Shown here: piece after piece, positions 35,101 through 45,460 of the stretch
Layout of the letters: each line of letters begins with the position of its first letter
Position numbering within the stretch: the first letter of the stretch is position 1
Assembly (NCBI RefSeq): GCF_036588685.1
Contig: NC_086378.1
Coordinates: forward strand, 25,087,578-25,151,577
From: Mytilus trossulus
Taxonomy: Eukaryota > Mollusca > Bivalvia > Mytilida > Mytilidae
Reading direction: 5' to 3'
DNA: 64,000 nucleotides
Position numbers and translations under genes: made by a program
Notes under the pieces: generated by a model
The model's database searches: none
The model's input: only the letters and a program-made list of their open reading frames with translations
What the model was told of the DNA's origin: nothing

Positions 35101-38100
35101 CTTGTGCACTTTCAATTAGGCCCTATATTATCTTTTGGATGTATTATCATTATCACTTGTTTTTTTTTTTGCAGCACTCAATATGCAGCACAGGACAACA
35201 TTGACTATCAGGCAATCTTCCCCAACAGATATACTGAGTCCAGGTAAATACAATTAGAAATAATTTCATAATATACGATTTCGTTTTTTTGACCAGTCGA
35301 AACATTTCCGTATAACATTCAATATCTAAGAGTACCCCTTCCCCTCCCAAAGAAAAAGCCGATAAGAAACAAATGAAAGACTCGTTTCAACTATTAATTT
35401 CTTTATTGTTGGATAAACAATACGATTAAGGTGGTACCTAACACTACAGGGAGATAACTCTGTAAAGTCAGCTTAACGTTTTAATTAAGTTGTGTTGTAA
35501 AGGGAATATTTAGCTTCCCAGTTATCAAAATTGGTGTTTGTCAAACTGCTATATAACCAGTGTAATTTTTCTGATAAAATGGTTGGTTCAAAATTTTTAT
35601 ACTTTTGTTTAAGGGTCAAAATTAATACTTTGTCAAAATTTTATGAAAATTAAACGAGCCAAATTAATTTTAGTGAAAGTGTTGGGAACCACCTTTACAC
35701 TTCATTCACCATTAGCAAATATCGAAACATCGGCTTAATCTTATTCATCTTCGCTAGCCAAGGGTTACGATCCACTCCCGCTCTCTTGAAGAGAGCGGGA
35801 GTGGATCGTAACCCTTGGCTAGCGAAGATGAATCTTATTGAGTTCAATCAAGTTGGAAATAAAAAAGTTAGAAATAAAAATATCCCAGAAGATATTTAAA
35901 GAATGATTTAAAAACTTATGTCATATGCCTTAGCTGCTTGATTGATAATTATACATATTTTTGACAGTATTTACGCATTCATAAACTAGGTTTATATTAT
36001 ACACTGCACGTACTCAATCAGTAATATTTTCATAAGAGGGCACCTCGAGTTAGAATAAATTATTCCCCGAGGCAGTACTTTGCAGTTGATAAATATCGTT
36101 ATTGTGAATTTTTACCATTTGAGTCGGCCAGTTCATATTACATTATTATCTCAATTTCAACTAAAATATATAACTTGCTGTTAAGTTCTTTCGAGACAAA
36201 AAATACTAGGGGTATGAAAAGGCACTATTTGGGATTTTTATAAAAAACAAACACCATGATAAAAATGTTATTGCAACCAAGTTAGAAATTGATTGAAGCA
36301 TATATGCTCAATTTTACTTATAAAAACAAATGATAATGGCATTTGCCCGTGTAATATATCTCTAACAACCTGAAGTTTTCTGCAATAAAAACTGCCTCCA
36401 CTTACAACCAAATAGGGTTTAAAAAGTACTTCTGTCAGTGTGGCCGCCCTTTCGTTAACGATTTGTTTCGGATAGTAACAATGACCGCTTGATCAAATCA
36501 ATGAATTAATAAAGGAGTATTAACTTCGAATTCGACCAAAAGTTAAAAGACGATATTTATTATTGCTAACCTTGATTAAAAAGCGAAATAAAGAATTGAT
36601 ATATAGCTATTATGGTCAATGTAAATAATTTCGTCAGTTGAAACAAGCCCTAAAATATCACTGGTGAATTAATGCTTGCAAATCAATATTGTCTTTTGCG
36701 TCAGTGTTCATAACCTTTAATTTTGACTTTATACGCGTATATTCAGCCATCGACGATCGGCATGATCATTCATTTAAAAGAAAAGTCTGTTAACATAGAA
36801 CATTGAAACAAGAGCGACACTAGGAATATCATTTTTTGACGAACAACACAAATGATTCCTAAATAGACAAAACAATGACCTATAAAAAAGAAGATGTGGT
36901 ATGATTTTCAATGAGACAACTCACCACATGACACCAAATGACACAGAAATTAACAACCAGATTATGTTACTTTACAGCCTCCAACAATGAGCAAAGCCCA
37001 TACCGCATAGTCAGCTACAGAAGGCAACGAAATGACAAATGTAAAACAATTCAACCGAGAAAACTAACAGCATAAGTTATGTATCAATGTTACATATGTA
37101 TTCTTCATCCATCTCATAACACGAAATATAACGGACCAAGAAAAATCTTATTACACAAATTACTATCTATTCATATTTGTACTTAAATGAATGTCGGCAG
37201 TCTTCGGAGATTATTCTGATAGCACGAATTGCGGACACATTATAGCTATCCCATTGTTTATTTTCGACGTTTTGTTATTCGTTTATACATTTGATAGGGT
37301 CATATAAGGGCGTCTTTTTGTAAACTGGTTAAAAAAGTTTATAATACCAGGAAAAAATGTAACTCTGCAAAACAATAACAAATATCATAAGCAATTTTAT
37401 AAATGTTAAATAGCATGATTAACTCGAGAATGATTAAACACAAACAGTATTAACATTTCAAGATCACGACAAAAAAGGCCCAGGATCACTGGCACTTTAT
37501 AATATAATATAAACCTCGCAAGTAAAACCGTCAAGGAAAAAGCAAGACAAAGCCACTAGAAAATTATGTACAAACTATCCAATGAATTCATGTCAACGAT
37601 AAGTTTACATTTGGCAACTTATTCTACCCAATGTACTCGTTTTAGTGCTTAAAAATTATTATATATCCTATAAGAATTTGAATGAAATCGGTGGACATGG
37701 ACTTAACAGCTGATGACCCTTTCACACACATTTCTGGACAAAACAGGTCAAATTCGATTTTGACGGATTAAAAAAAAAGTAAAATCACAAAAATACTGTA
37801 CTTAGAGGAAAATCAATTCGGAAAGTCCATAATCAGAAATATATTTACTGCTCAATATTTTGTGTCTTTTAGTGATACCTTTCTTATATTTTGTTTACTT
37901 GTGATGATATAATTACATCTTTCTTATATTTTGTTTACTTGTGATGATATAATTACATCTTAAAAAATCTTTTATGTTTAAACACAACGTAAAGTCCATA
38001 AAACACTAACATTTACCATTTTGCTGTTTGAAATTGGTTAAGTTAAATTAGACTTAGACACATTGTAATAATCCGTGAAAAACAGGGGCCTGTTTATCGA

Positions 38101-40346
38101 AACTGTCCTAAGATCGGTCCTAAGATTTTCTTAGGACAGAAGTTAGGATAAAGTTAGGACCGACTTACGACACGTCTCAGCATGCACATCGAAGCTATCT
38201 TAGGAATATCTTAGCTAGGACGTCCTAACTGATGTCTTAAGTATTGGCGGAAAAGAAAATACAAACCGAATATGAAAAAAAAAAAAATGATATCATACAT
38301 GTATTTTATCAATAATTTTATTTCAAACATGGTTAATTTGAATCTAATAACTAATATGTAGTTTTAAATTAAATACATATTTTTTTGTAAACTAATTGTT
38401 CATTTAAACTGTATGAAACAAAACATGACACAAAAATTCCAAAAAATAACAAACTACGTGTAAACAAGATATATAATACGTAAATATCATAACATGTTTT
38501 GGATGAGTTGAATTCGAAGTGTCACCTTTTCATTCTTTAATAGTTCAAATGCAAATCTCGTGCATTATTCATATCATTACGGAGAATTTCAAATATTTTT
38601 ACTACTGCTTTAAAAATAATACGCGTGAAAATGAACAAAAGACGAAATTCGAATGTATCCTAAAGTTAGGACCATCCTAAGACCATCTTAAGACACCTAA
38701 ATTGGTATCCTAAAGTTAGGACAATTCCTAGGATTTTCCTTAGTTGCGACATGTTTGATAAACCCATTTAGGACTTAGATGTGTCCTAAGTTGGTCTTAG
38801 GACACGTCCTAATCCTAAGAGAGCTTCGATAAACAGGCCCCAGGTCCAGATCGATTTTGACCACTTAAAATGAAACGGTCTGCTCCTTAGTTTTCTCATT
38901 TGTATCTTTTTAAAAACTACCAAACTCCATGGGCCATAAAATACGTATAAGTTAAATTTTGACATCCTGGACATTTTCTATCATTCAAGAGTTATGATGC
39001 GGGCGGTTGTATATGTGATGAATAGATATGTAAATATACAAAGAAATTTAATGAGAATTTTGTATTTGATTTTGACCTGTAAACTAATAACCCATCTTTT
39101 CTATTTCAGTCAGCTTATGAAAAGTTCAAAGCGTACGGCCAGTCCTTCAGATGGCAAAGCCCCTAAGAAGCCCAGAGTATATCAACGCTATCCTAAGCCA
39201 CCTTATTCCTACGTGGGTATGATCATCACAGCTATAGAGACCAGACCAGATAAAAGCATCACCTTATCAGAGCTGACAGCTAGTCTCAAGGTCATGTTTG
39301 AATTTTTCCGTGGTCCATACACAGGTTGGAAAGATTCCATTCGACACACCCTCTCCAGTAGTCCATGTTTCATAAAGACAGAAGAAAAGCGCAAAACCAC
39401 TTGCTTATGGATCGCCGACCTCACCACAGCACCGTCTAATGTCTTCAAACGTCAAGATACTAGGGTAAAAGATGAGAAAGAGTCATGGGCTCCAACACTA
39501 CATGAGCAACTCAACATACCAGAAATCGTGTTACCCAGCGCAGAATGTCGTCTTCTTGCAACAGATTTCCATGTTACTTCATCAGACATCAAGCCAGTTA
39601 TTCACAAGTCACCAGATTTCAACTTCAGCATAGACAACATCCTCACCAACGTCGACCGTCCAACTGTTGAGAATGACGACGACTCTAGACGACGACTTAG
39701 CTTTAGCACTGATTCACCAGTATTTACCACCAAGAGTATTAAACTCCGTCGTAACGCCAAGAAATCTACTCACAAACAGTTGTCTAAACTTATCGCCGAG
39801 CAGTCTGCCGCATGGGGTATAAGCCAAGACCAAGCTATCGAGAATCTTAGTTTCCTCTGCAAGAGCATTCCATCTGCACTTCAACACTCTAGTGTGTCTT
39901 CTGCACCATCTCCTGTAGCAACAGCTTCGTCACCAGATAGTTACTACCTGCCATCCCCATTGTCAGTAATAAACTCACCCGACACTGTTACGTCAACATA
40001 TTCACCAGTCACACCTACCTCTCCATCCAACCAATCTGTATCAAGCAACTCAGCATCTGTAAGTCAGCATTACCCACAACCAACATTTACTATGTTACAA
40101 GGACCTTCCTTCTACCAACATGACACCAGCTATGCTCCTTCGTCGTTCTACGAACATCAGAATCAAGCTACGTTGAATTTCAGTGACTACCACAATGCTT
40201 ACTATCAACAGTATACAGACTTCCATTCTTATCATCAGTCACCTACTTACCATGTCGATACTAGCAGCCACTCAATACAGCCACTGAATCTGTCATCGAC
40301 AAGATCTTCCCCCGTCACATCGCCATCATCATCTGATACGTCATAA
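32122..40346 (+). CDS. foxh: forkhead transcription factor, FoxH class
   Basis: Three coding exons join in matching phase 2: 32122-32207, 35175-35243 and 39110-40346, giving 463 aa. The ATG pair MMDPSFAFC at 32122 is the chosen start; an acceptor at 32088/32089 implies an upstream leader exon. Introns are 2967 and 3866 bp. Residues 1-80 are Tyr/Pro-rich with a basic KAPKKPR stretch. Residues 81-169 form the forkhead domain (KPPYSYVGMI...ELTASLKVMF). Its recognition helix, GWKDSIRHTLSSSPCF, and the following WIADLT...FKRQDT match the FoxH pattern rather than other Fox classes. T132 replaces the DNA-contacting Asn of RHN. FSIDNIL at 224-230 is an eh1 (Groucho-binding) motif, and PLNLS at 443-447 resembles a CtBP-binding motif. 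The C-terminus is Ser/Pro/Tyr-rich. FoxH proteins partner with Smads in Nodal/Activin signalling in vertebrates; no obvious Smad-interaction motif was seen. The 5' end is uncertain. Confidence 0.85.
32286..32400. repeat. dispersed short repeat, family A, in FoxH intron 1
   Basis: GGCGGATCCAGAAC at the left and GGATCCGC at the right form inverted ends. The interior TGACTGACTTAAGGGGG and GCTTCAGTGATTCC match the copy at 7090-7233. Confidence 0.6.
32579..33769 (+). mobile_element. non-autonomous Helitron-like element in FoxH intron 1
   Basis: The 1191-bp block begins TCTCACCTGGCCC directly after an A and ends in a 7-bp-stem hairpin (AGGCTCT-TT-AGAGCCT, 33750-33765) followed by CTAG and then a T. 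A 5' TC, a 3' hairpin plus CTRR, and insertion between A and T with no duplication are the known Helitron hallmarks. Near the left end CTGGCCC-AAA-GGGCCAAG is palindromic. The interior holds two to three degenerate copies of a segment starting GAAACTACTGGGCCAAATTA (32678, 33180, shorter at 33585). No Rep/helicase coding sequence is present. I recall similar TCACCTGGCCC-type repeats in bivalve genomes. Confidence 0.65.
35737..35839. mobile_element. 85-bp perfect palindrome flanked by 9-bp direct repeat, FoxH intron 2
   Basis: 35746-35830 is a perfect inverted repeat (arms of 42 bp starting CATCTTCGCTAGCCAAGGG, single G at the centre, 35788). AATCTTATT flanks both sides (35737-35745 and 35831-35839). 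The flank is a target-duplication-like direct repeat; its first bases also extend the palindrome slightly. A fold-back mini-transposon is the simplest reading. Confidence 0.75.
36880..37082 (+). repeat. copy of the GAAGATGTGG dispersed repeat in FoxH intron 2
   Basis: Well-preserved head and middle: GAAGATGTGGTATGATTTTC, AACAATGAGCAAAGCCCATA, CCGCATAGTCAGCTAC, ATGACAAATGTAAAACAATT, GAGAAAACTAACAGC. Confidence 0.8.
37770..37845 (+). repeat. fragment of the AATCACAAAAATAC dispersed repeat
   Basis: AAAGTAAAATCACAAAAATA and CTTAGAGGAAAATCAATTCG match the fuller copy at 50278-50440. Confidence 0.65.
37881..37960. repeat. exact 40-bp tandem duplication
   Basis: 37881-37920 and 37921-37960 are identical (TTCTTATATTTTGTTTACTT and on), indicating a very recent duplication or an assembly artefact. 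Confidence 0.9.
38083..38843. mobile_element. PIF/Harbinger-like MITE in FoxH intron 2
   Basis: Inverted ends GGGCCTGTTTATCGAA (from 38086) and TTCGATAAACAGGCCC (to 38840) are flanked by CAG on each side (38083-38085, 38841-38843). A 3-bp duplication and GGGCC ends are typical of PIF/Harbinger; the assignment is an inference. Subterminal regions are packed with CCTAAG/CTTAGG and GTTAGGA/TCCTAAC motifs in both orientations. The middle is AT-rich with no transposase frame. The right end lies about 270 bp before FoxH exon 3. Confidence 0.7.
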
Positions 40347-41006
40347 ACATTTCCGTGTGTTAAAAAACACTTGTGTTCTGTCATAGACAATCATTATATT
40401 GGGTTCCATTATCTGAAAAAGACTTTGTTAATTTTATCAATTTTGATAAATTGTTTCAATGATTGACATTCCTTTATAGATTTTAAAGATAATATTGAAT
40501 TTGCATACATGACTTAGTATACTATAAAATGTATATATTCAAAAATAGTGCAATACCAATATACTCATATGCATGTACAATATTACTAACTCTTACTGAG
40601 AAATACTTATGATTTTTTATGGAAAAGATAGGAAAAAGTTATTTATTTTAAAGAAAAGGATGTCTAAGTTACAATTATGAAAGAGAAAATACTGATCTAT
40701 GTAAAAGAAAAGTTACTTGTGTCATAGAAAAAGGGGTTATAAGTTACATAGGTAAAAGAAAAAGAGGTTTTAAGTTATCTAATAAAAGAAAAATGAGTTA
40801 TAAGTTACTGATGTTTTAGTAAAAGAAGATAAATGCTATCTAAAACAAATAGAAGTTTTTAATCTTTGTAAAAGACAAAAAAGTTATAAGTTACTTATGT
40901 CACACTATAGTTATCTAATATGTAAAAGAAGTTATTAGCTATTTATTTAAAGAAAAAAGTTATAAGTTATTGTTGTTAAAGATTAAATTATTATGTATAT
41001 AATAAA
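40347..41006 (+). other. FoxH 3' UTR with degenerate tandem repeats and AATAAA
   Basis: Sequence after the stop is AT-rich. From about 40620 to 40985 it carries irregular repeats of GTAAAAGAAAAA...GTTATAAGTTACT. AATAAA at 41001-41006 is the best polyadenylation signal; an earlier one is in CTAATAAAAG near 40780. The extent is inferred from sequence only. Confidence 0.5.
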
Positions 41007-41224
41007 CTATTTATTTGCAATATTAGTCTTTTTTATGAGAAAACAATCAATTCAAAAAACAGATAAAACTTTACGACATTTGAATTGGCGAATTCAATAC
41101 CGTCACAAATTATATCAACATTATTGCAAATTCTAAGAGAATCCAAATTCACTAGTTATACAAATACAAAATCATGGAACAAACGAAAAACTACTAAAGA
41201 CAAAACAAAACAAAAGTTGACAAT

Positions 41225-41715
41225 TAAGTCTTGGATGCATGATTCTTTTATCAGTTTTTAGTTGGTTTGAACTAGCTGTTGAACTAGTAACTGCGAGCAG
41301 TCTGTCACATAAGTACTTACTGTCTTTTTGTTGATGGGATATACAGCTACCCGGCCACGTCCATTCTGTGTAGTATTTGTCTTTGTATCAATCTGATGAG
41401 TTTAGTCATTTTCAACTGCTTTTTATAGTTCGTTCTTATGATGTACTGTTACACCACTGTCCCAGTTTAAGGGAGGATTGGTATCCCGCTAACATGTTGA
41501 ACCCCGCCATTCGGTATGTATGTGTCTGTCCTAAGTACGGTGTCTGTAATTCAGTGGTTGTCCTTTGTTTATGTGTTACATATTTGCTTATCGTTAATGT
41601 GTTCATAAATTATGCTGTTAGTTTTCTCGTTTGGATTGTTTTACATTGTCATTTCGGGCCTTTTATAGCTGACTATGCGGTATGGGTTTTGCTCATTGTT
41701 GAAGGCCAAACAGTA
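41225..41715 (-). repeat. long inverted copy of the GAAGATGTGG dispersed repeat
   Basis: Complement of the family middle and tail: GTACTGTTACACCACTGTCC, GCTAACATGTTGAACCCCGC, TGTAATTCAGTGGTTGTCC, GCTGACTATGCGGTATGGG, TTGCTCATTGTTGAAGGCC. The 158-codon open frame at 41377-41853 is derived from this repeat and is not a gene. Confidence 0.8.
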
Positions 41716-41717
41716 AC

Positions 41718-41853
41718 AGGTAAAATCACAAAAATACTGAACTCCGGACAAATTAAAAACGGAAAGTCCCAAATCCAATTACAAAATCAAAAACTCAAAC
41801 ACATCAAACGAACGGATAATAACTGTCATATTTCTGTCTTGGTATCTTCATGA
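41718..41853 (+). repeat. copy of the AATCACAAAAATAC dispersed repeat
   Basis: TAAAATCACAAAAATACTGA, ACGGAAAGTCCCAAATCC and ACTGTCATATTTCTGTCTTG follow the order seen at 50278-50440. It abuts the preceding repeat directly. Confidence 0.75.
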
Positions 41854-42295
41854 TTCTGTATTTCTGTACTAATCTCAACACTATTATAGTAATCATAGTT
41901 ATCTAGCATATTTACAATTTTCATGTCAGAGGAAGGCTATTTTTGAGTAACTGGAAATAAAGGCTCTGTCGTTAGTTCGTTCATGCAGGAATTAAGAACA
42001 GTGTATCAAACTCCCAAACACCACAAAGTTACCCACATTTTATCTGACCAGATATAATTAGCTTATTTTTAAAGAAAGATTTTACAACACCTATAGGCAT
42101 GAAATAGGTATTCAATGTTACATCGATAAATTACGATTTCCAAGGGCATATAACTCCTGTAAGAACATTTGTTATGCTTCAAAGATTTTGCTGTCAAACC
42201 TTTGATATAAACTTCTCTGACTGTTTATGAAGTCTTTACATTTAATCCATTGGATGTTGAATGTGAAATTAACCATAATTTAGTCTTAGGCAGAC
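41854..42295. other. gene-free stretch
   Basis: No gene or recognised repeat between two repeat clusters. Confidence 0.4.
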
Positions 42296-43180
42296 AAAAG
42301 AAGATGTGGTATGAGTGCCAATGAGTCAACTCTCCATCCAAGTTATAATTTGTAAAAGTAAACCTTTATAGGTCAAAGAACAGTCTTTAACACATTTGTA
42401 CTGTTACACCGCTGTCCCAGGTTAAGGGGATTGTTGAGACCCCGCTAACATGTTTGACCCGACACATTCTGTATGTATGTACCTATCCCAAGTCTGGAGC
42501 CTGTAATTCAGTGGTTGTCGCTTGTTGCTGTGTTACACATTTGTTTTTCGTTCATTTGTTTGTACATTAATTTGGCCGTACATTAATTTAGATTGTCTCA
42601 TATTAATTGTTACAAATACATTTAAATCGAAATGAACTTTGCTCATTGTTGAAGGCCCGAACGTTGACCTACAGCTGTTCAAAGCTAAATGAAAATAATT
42701 TTGTTTAAGGTATACAGTATAAATGGGGAACGAAAATATTAGATGTATGGCTTTATTTATTTGTTGATATTGTCTTTAAACTACCTGTCTGTAACTGCGA
42801 GTATTCTCAGATCTGTACCTATAGTGTCTTTATGTTTCTGTTGTTGTGGGGTAAAGGTTCCCGGCCACGTTTATTCTATTTTTGTTTGATGTATTATTTG
42901 TATCCATCTGATTGATGAGAAGTTTTCAATGCATGATTCTTTTATAAGTTTTTAGTTGTTTTGAACTAGCTGTCAGTAACTGCGAGCACTGTCACATAAA
43001 TACTTACTGTCTTTTTGATGTTGGGATATATAGGTACCAAGCCACGTTCACTCTGTGTAGTATTTGTATCAATCTGATGAGTTTAGCCTTTTTAAGCTGA
43101 TTTGTATAGTTCGTTCTTATGATGTACTGTTACACCACTGTCACAGATTAAGGAGGTTGTTGAGACCCCGCTAACATGTC
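42296..43180. repeat. mosaic of GAAGATGTGG repeat copies, both orientations
   Basis: A plus-oriented head (AGAAGATGTGGTATGAGTGCC, 42300) runs for about 100 bp. Minus-oriented segments follow: 42405-42560 (GTTACACCGCTGTCCCAGG, CCCGCTAACATGTTTGACCC), 42640-42660, and a further tail-region copy at 42760-43180 (TGTTGGGATATATAGGTACC, ACCCCGCTAACATG). This suggests several insertions or recombination between copies. Confidence 0.7.
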
Positions 43181-43366
43181 GTTGTTCTTAAAATTCAATA
43201 GTCAGAGTTGAAGGGTAACTTTTTACTTAAGACTATGCAACTTTCATAATTTTCTTACAAGGAATGTAGGGGTATATTTTTCATGTGTGCGTTGTAATTT
43301 TGTGTCATGGATTTCTTTTCATTACGATACGAGATTACATAAGCGAAAAGTGAAACTGGTTACCAA

Positions 43367-43817
43367 TATAGAATCATATTCAAAACAGTGTGGTCCTGGC
43401 CATTGATTGACGACCTAAATTATCCCATTGACTGGGACAGATTAGGAGAACGTGTGTCTGTAACGACCATTGCTCACTTCTTACTTATTATAGAATTTAA
43501 ACTGTGGGGTCACCAAAGGTTCTTAACGCCTTTAATAATAAAATAATTCGAAAAATTATTCAGGAATAAACTTTATGTTTTGATTTATATTATTGATATA
43601 AATCAACACATCGTATTTTTCCGGATTCTTTTTTTTCGAATTGCTTTATTTAGGTGTTGAGAACCTTTGGTGACCCCAAAGATTCAGTGTCTTTAACAAG
43701 TACATAGTGAGCAGTGATTGTAACCGACAAACGTTCACCTAATCTGTCACAGTCAATGGGATAATTTAGGTCGCCAATCAATGGCCAGGACCACACTGTT
43801 TTGAATATGATTCTATA
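43367..43817. mobile_element. 451-bp fold-back element
   Basis: The left arm (TATAGAATCATATTCAAAAC, GTGTGGTCCTGGCCATTGATTG, ATTATCCCATTGACTG, GGGGTCACCAAAGGTTCT) is mirrored by the right arm (AGAACCTTTGGTGACCCC, CAGTCAATGGGATAAT, CAATCAATGGCCAGGACCAC, GTTTTGAATATGATTCTATA). The arms are about 190 bp with moderate divergence and a small AT-rich centre. No coding frame. Confidence 0.8.
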
Positions 43818-45360
43818 ATTTAATCTAGATGAGAGTTGAGAGTTGTATCGTCTTAATGTGAAAGTAAGCTTTGATCTCCGACCGTTGATATTTAAAGAAT
43901 TTCGCCCTTACCCTTTACTTACGAAATTAAAAAAAATGTCATTTATACGCTTGCTGTCGAGCGTACGAGACATTGTCGCCTACACATATGTATGTCGTTT
44001 TTACCGAAGCATATTATGATTTTCATGGTACCTATGTTTAAAGTAAAATGATTAAAAGGAAATGTGAGGTTTATGTTACTGTAACAGCAACCTAATGACA
44101 AAAATGCCAAGAGTGAGACATACATTGTTCAAATATGAATGCAAAGATGGTCATTACAGATTTTTTAAGTTAAATATCTTATATTTTTACCCTTATGATT
44201 TTATTATTAATGTAGAATTTCCTAACTCCAAATGCTTATTACCGGTAAGCGATTTTGAGACGATGTCAGATCTTAATTGCTGTTATGGTTTTGTGGAGAT
44301 GATTTTTGAAAATTAATTGACAAATGTTCAAATATTTCAAATATCCATTAGTTGCTATGAAAGCCATGGTCAGGCGCGGATCCAGAGGGCGGTTCCGGGG
44401 GTTGGAACCGCCTCTTTTATTTGGACGATCAATGCATCTGAATGGGGACATGTAGTCGGAACCCCCCTTTGACCTGGGTTAGGACCCCCCTTTTTAAAGT
44501 TGTTGTAGTATCCGCCCCTGAATGGTAATTGTGGTAATCTTTACTTATGGTAATCACTTTAGCTGTCAGAGTCATCTATATGCACTTGCTAAATAATTCA
44601 ATTTCAAACTTAAGGCTTAAATAATCAAACATTTTCTATTGCATAAAAGTTCTTTATGTGACTATTCATGATCCGTTTTAAATGAAGCTTTCGATGAAAG
44701 AACTGCAGTCTGATACAATTACGAAGCAGATACAATAGAAACACGCTGTGACTTTAGATACATTGTTTAATATCGCTTTTTAGCGGCATTTGGGCAATTC
44801 AATCTTTTCAGTAGTTCTAAAACTGTGAAGTTTGGTTTTATTTTTTGTTATTGTAAAAAAGTCGGATATATTAATAGATACATCTTGAAAGCATTTATGG
44901 ATAAGCTTTTCTCTGCGTTACTTAAATTAGTTTAATGTAAAAACCAAGAAAAATCAAATCATGCTTTGGACTTGATACAATTGAAGTAATCCACAGTCAA
45001 ATGAGAAAGGCCGTGCAGTACAGAAATATTTAAACTTTACGTACTAACATTTTAAAGCACGTATTCTAAAGCGCTTAAACTTTTGAATTATATGAATGTT
45101 AACTAGGTTAATTTGGAAACTGCGTTCTCTTGTCCGTACGTATACGAATGCAAATTTCTTATTTAAGTATTACTAGGTTTGTTTAAATATCTGACTTTTG
45201 ATGATTAAAATGGAAGGTTTTCTTATTTACATTACAAAAAACTTAAATCACCAAACACAGATGCATTAATTTCATTGTAAGTGAAAAATTAAGATTTGCA
45301 TACATCTATTGAATCCATAATTTGGAGGCAATGATGCGTACTAACATAATTGCATTATCA
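43818..45360. other. spacer before the LamG-PAN gene
   Basis: Contains a family B repeat (44371-44520) and one plus-strand open frame (44095-44316) with an ATG but no recognisable domain. No gene is called. Confidence 0.4.
44371..44520. repeat. dispersed short repeat, family B, complete copy
   Basis: Starts GCGCGGATCCAGAGGGC and ends ATCCGCCCCTG. The interior includes a hairpin GGCGGTTCC...GGAACCGCC and the CATCTGAATGGGGACATGTA segment, the complement of that in the copy at 3055. Confidence 0.6.
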
Positions 45361-45364
45361 TGTT

Positions 45365-45374
45365 ATTTATAAAG
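45365..45374 (+). promoter_or_regulatory. possible TATA box of the LamG-PAN gene
   Basis: TTTATAAA lies about 90 bp upstream of the chosen ATG at 45461, a normal spacing if the leader is about 60 nt. Position-based inference only. Confidence 0.35.
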
Positions 45375-45460
45375 TGCAAAACAAAAAAGAAATCAGGCGA
45401 TATCATAAAAAACGCAACATTCAGAATAAAGGCTTCGAACGACATGGTCTCTATTGCACG

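Noticed and set aside
38994..39109. Upstream ATG extension of the large FoxH frame
   Set aside because: This segment lies before a strong acceptor (TTTTCTATTTCAG) and encodes no forkhead-related sequence. Joining exon 2 at 39110 in phase 2 gives a better model.
41377..41853. 158-codon open frame
   Set aside because: It falls entirely inside two dispersed repeat families and matches their non-coding consensus.
44095..44316. 73-codon open frame with ATG
   Set aside because: No domain, no splice context and no similarity to the other genes. It was left uncalled.
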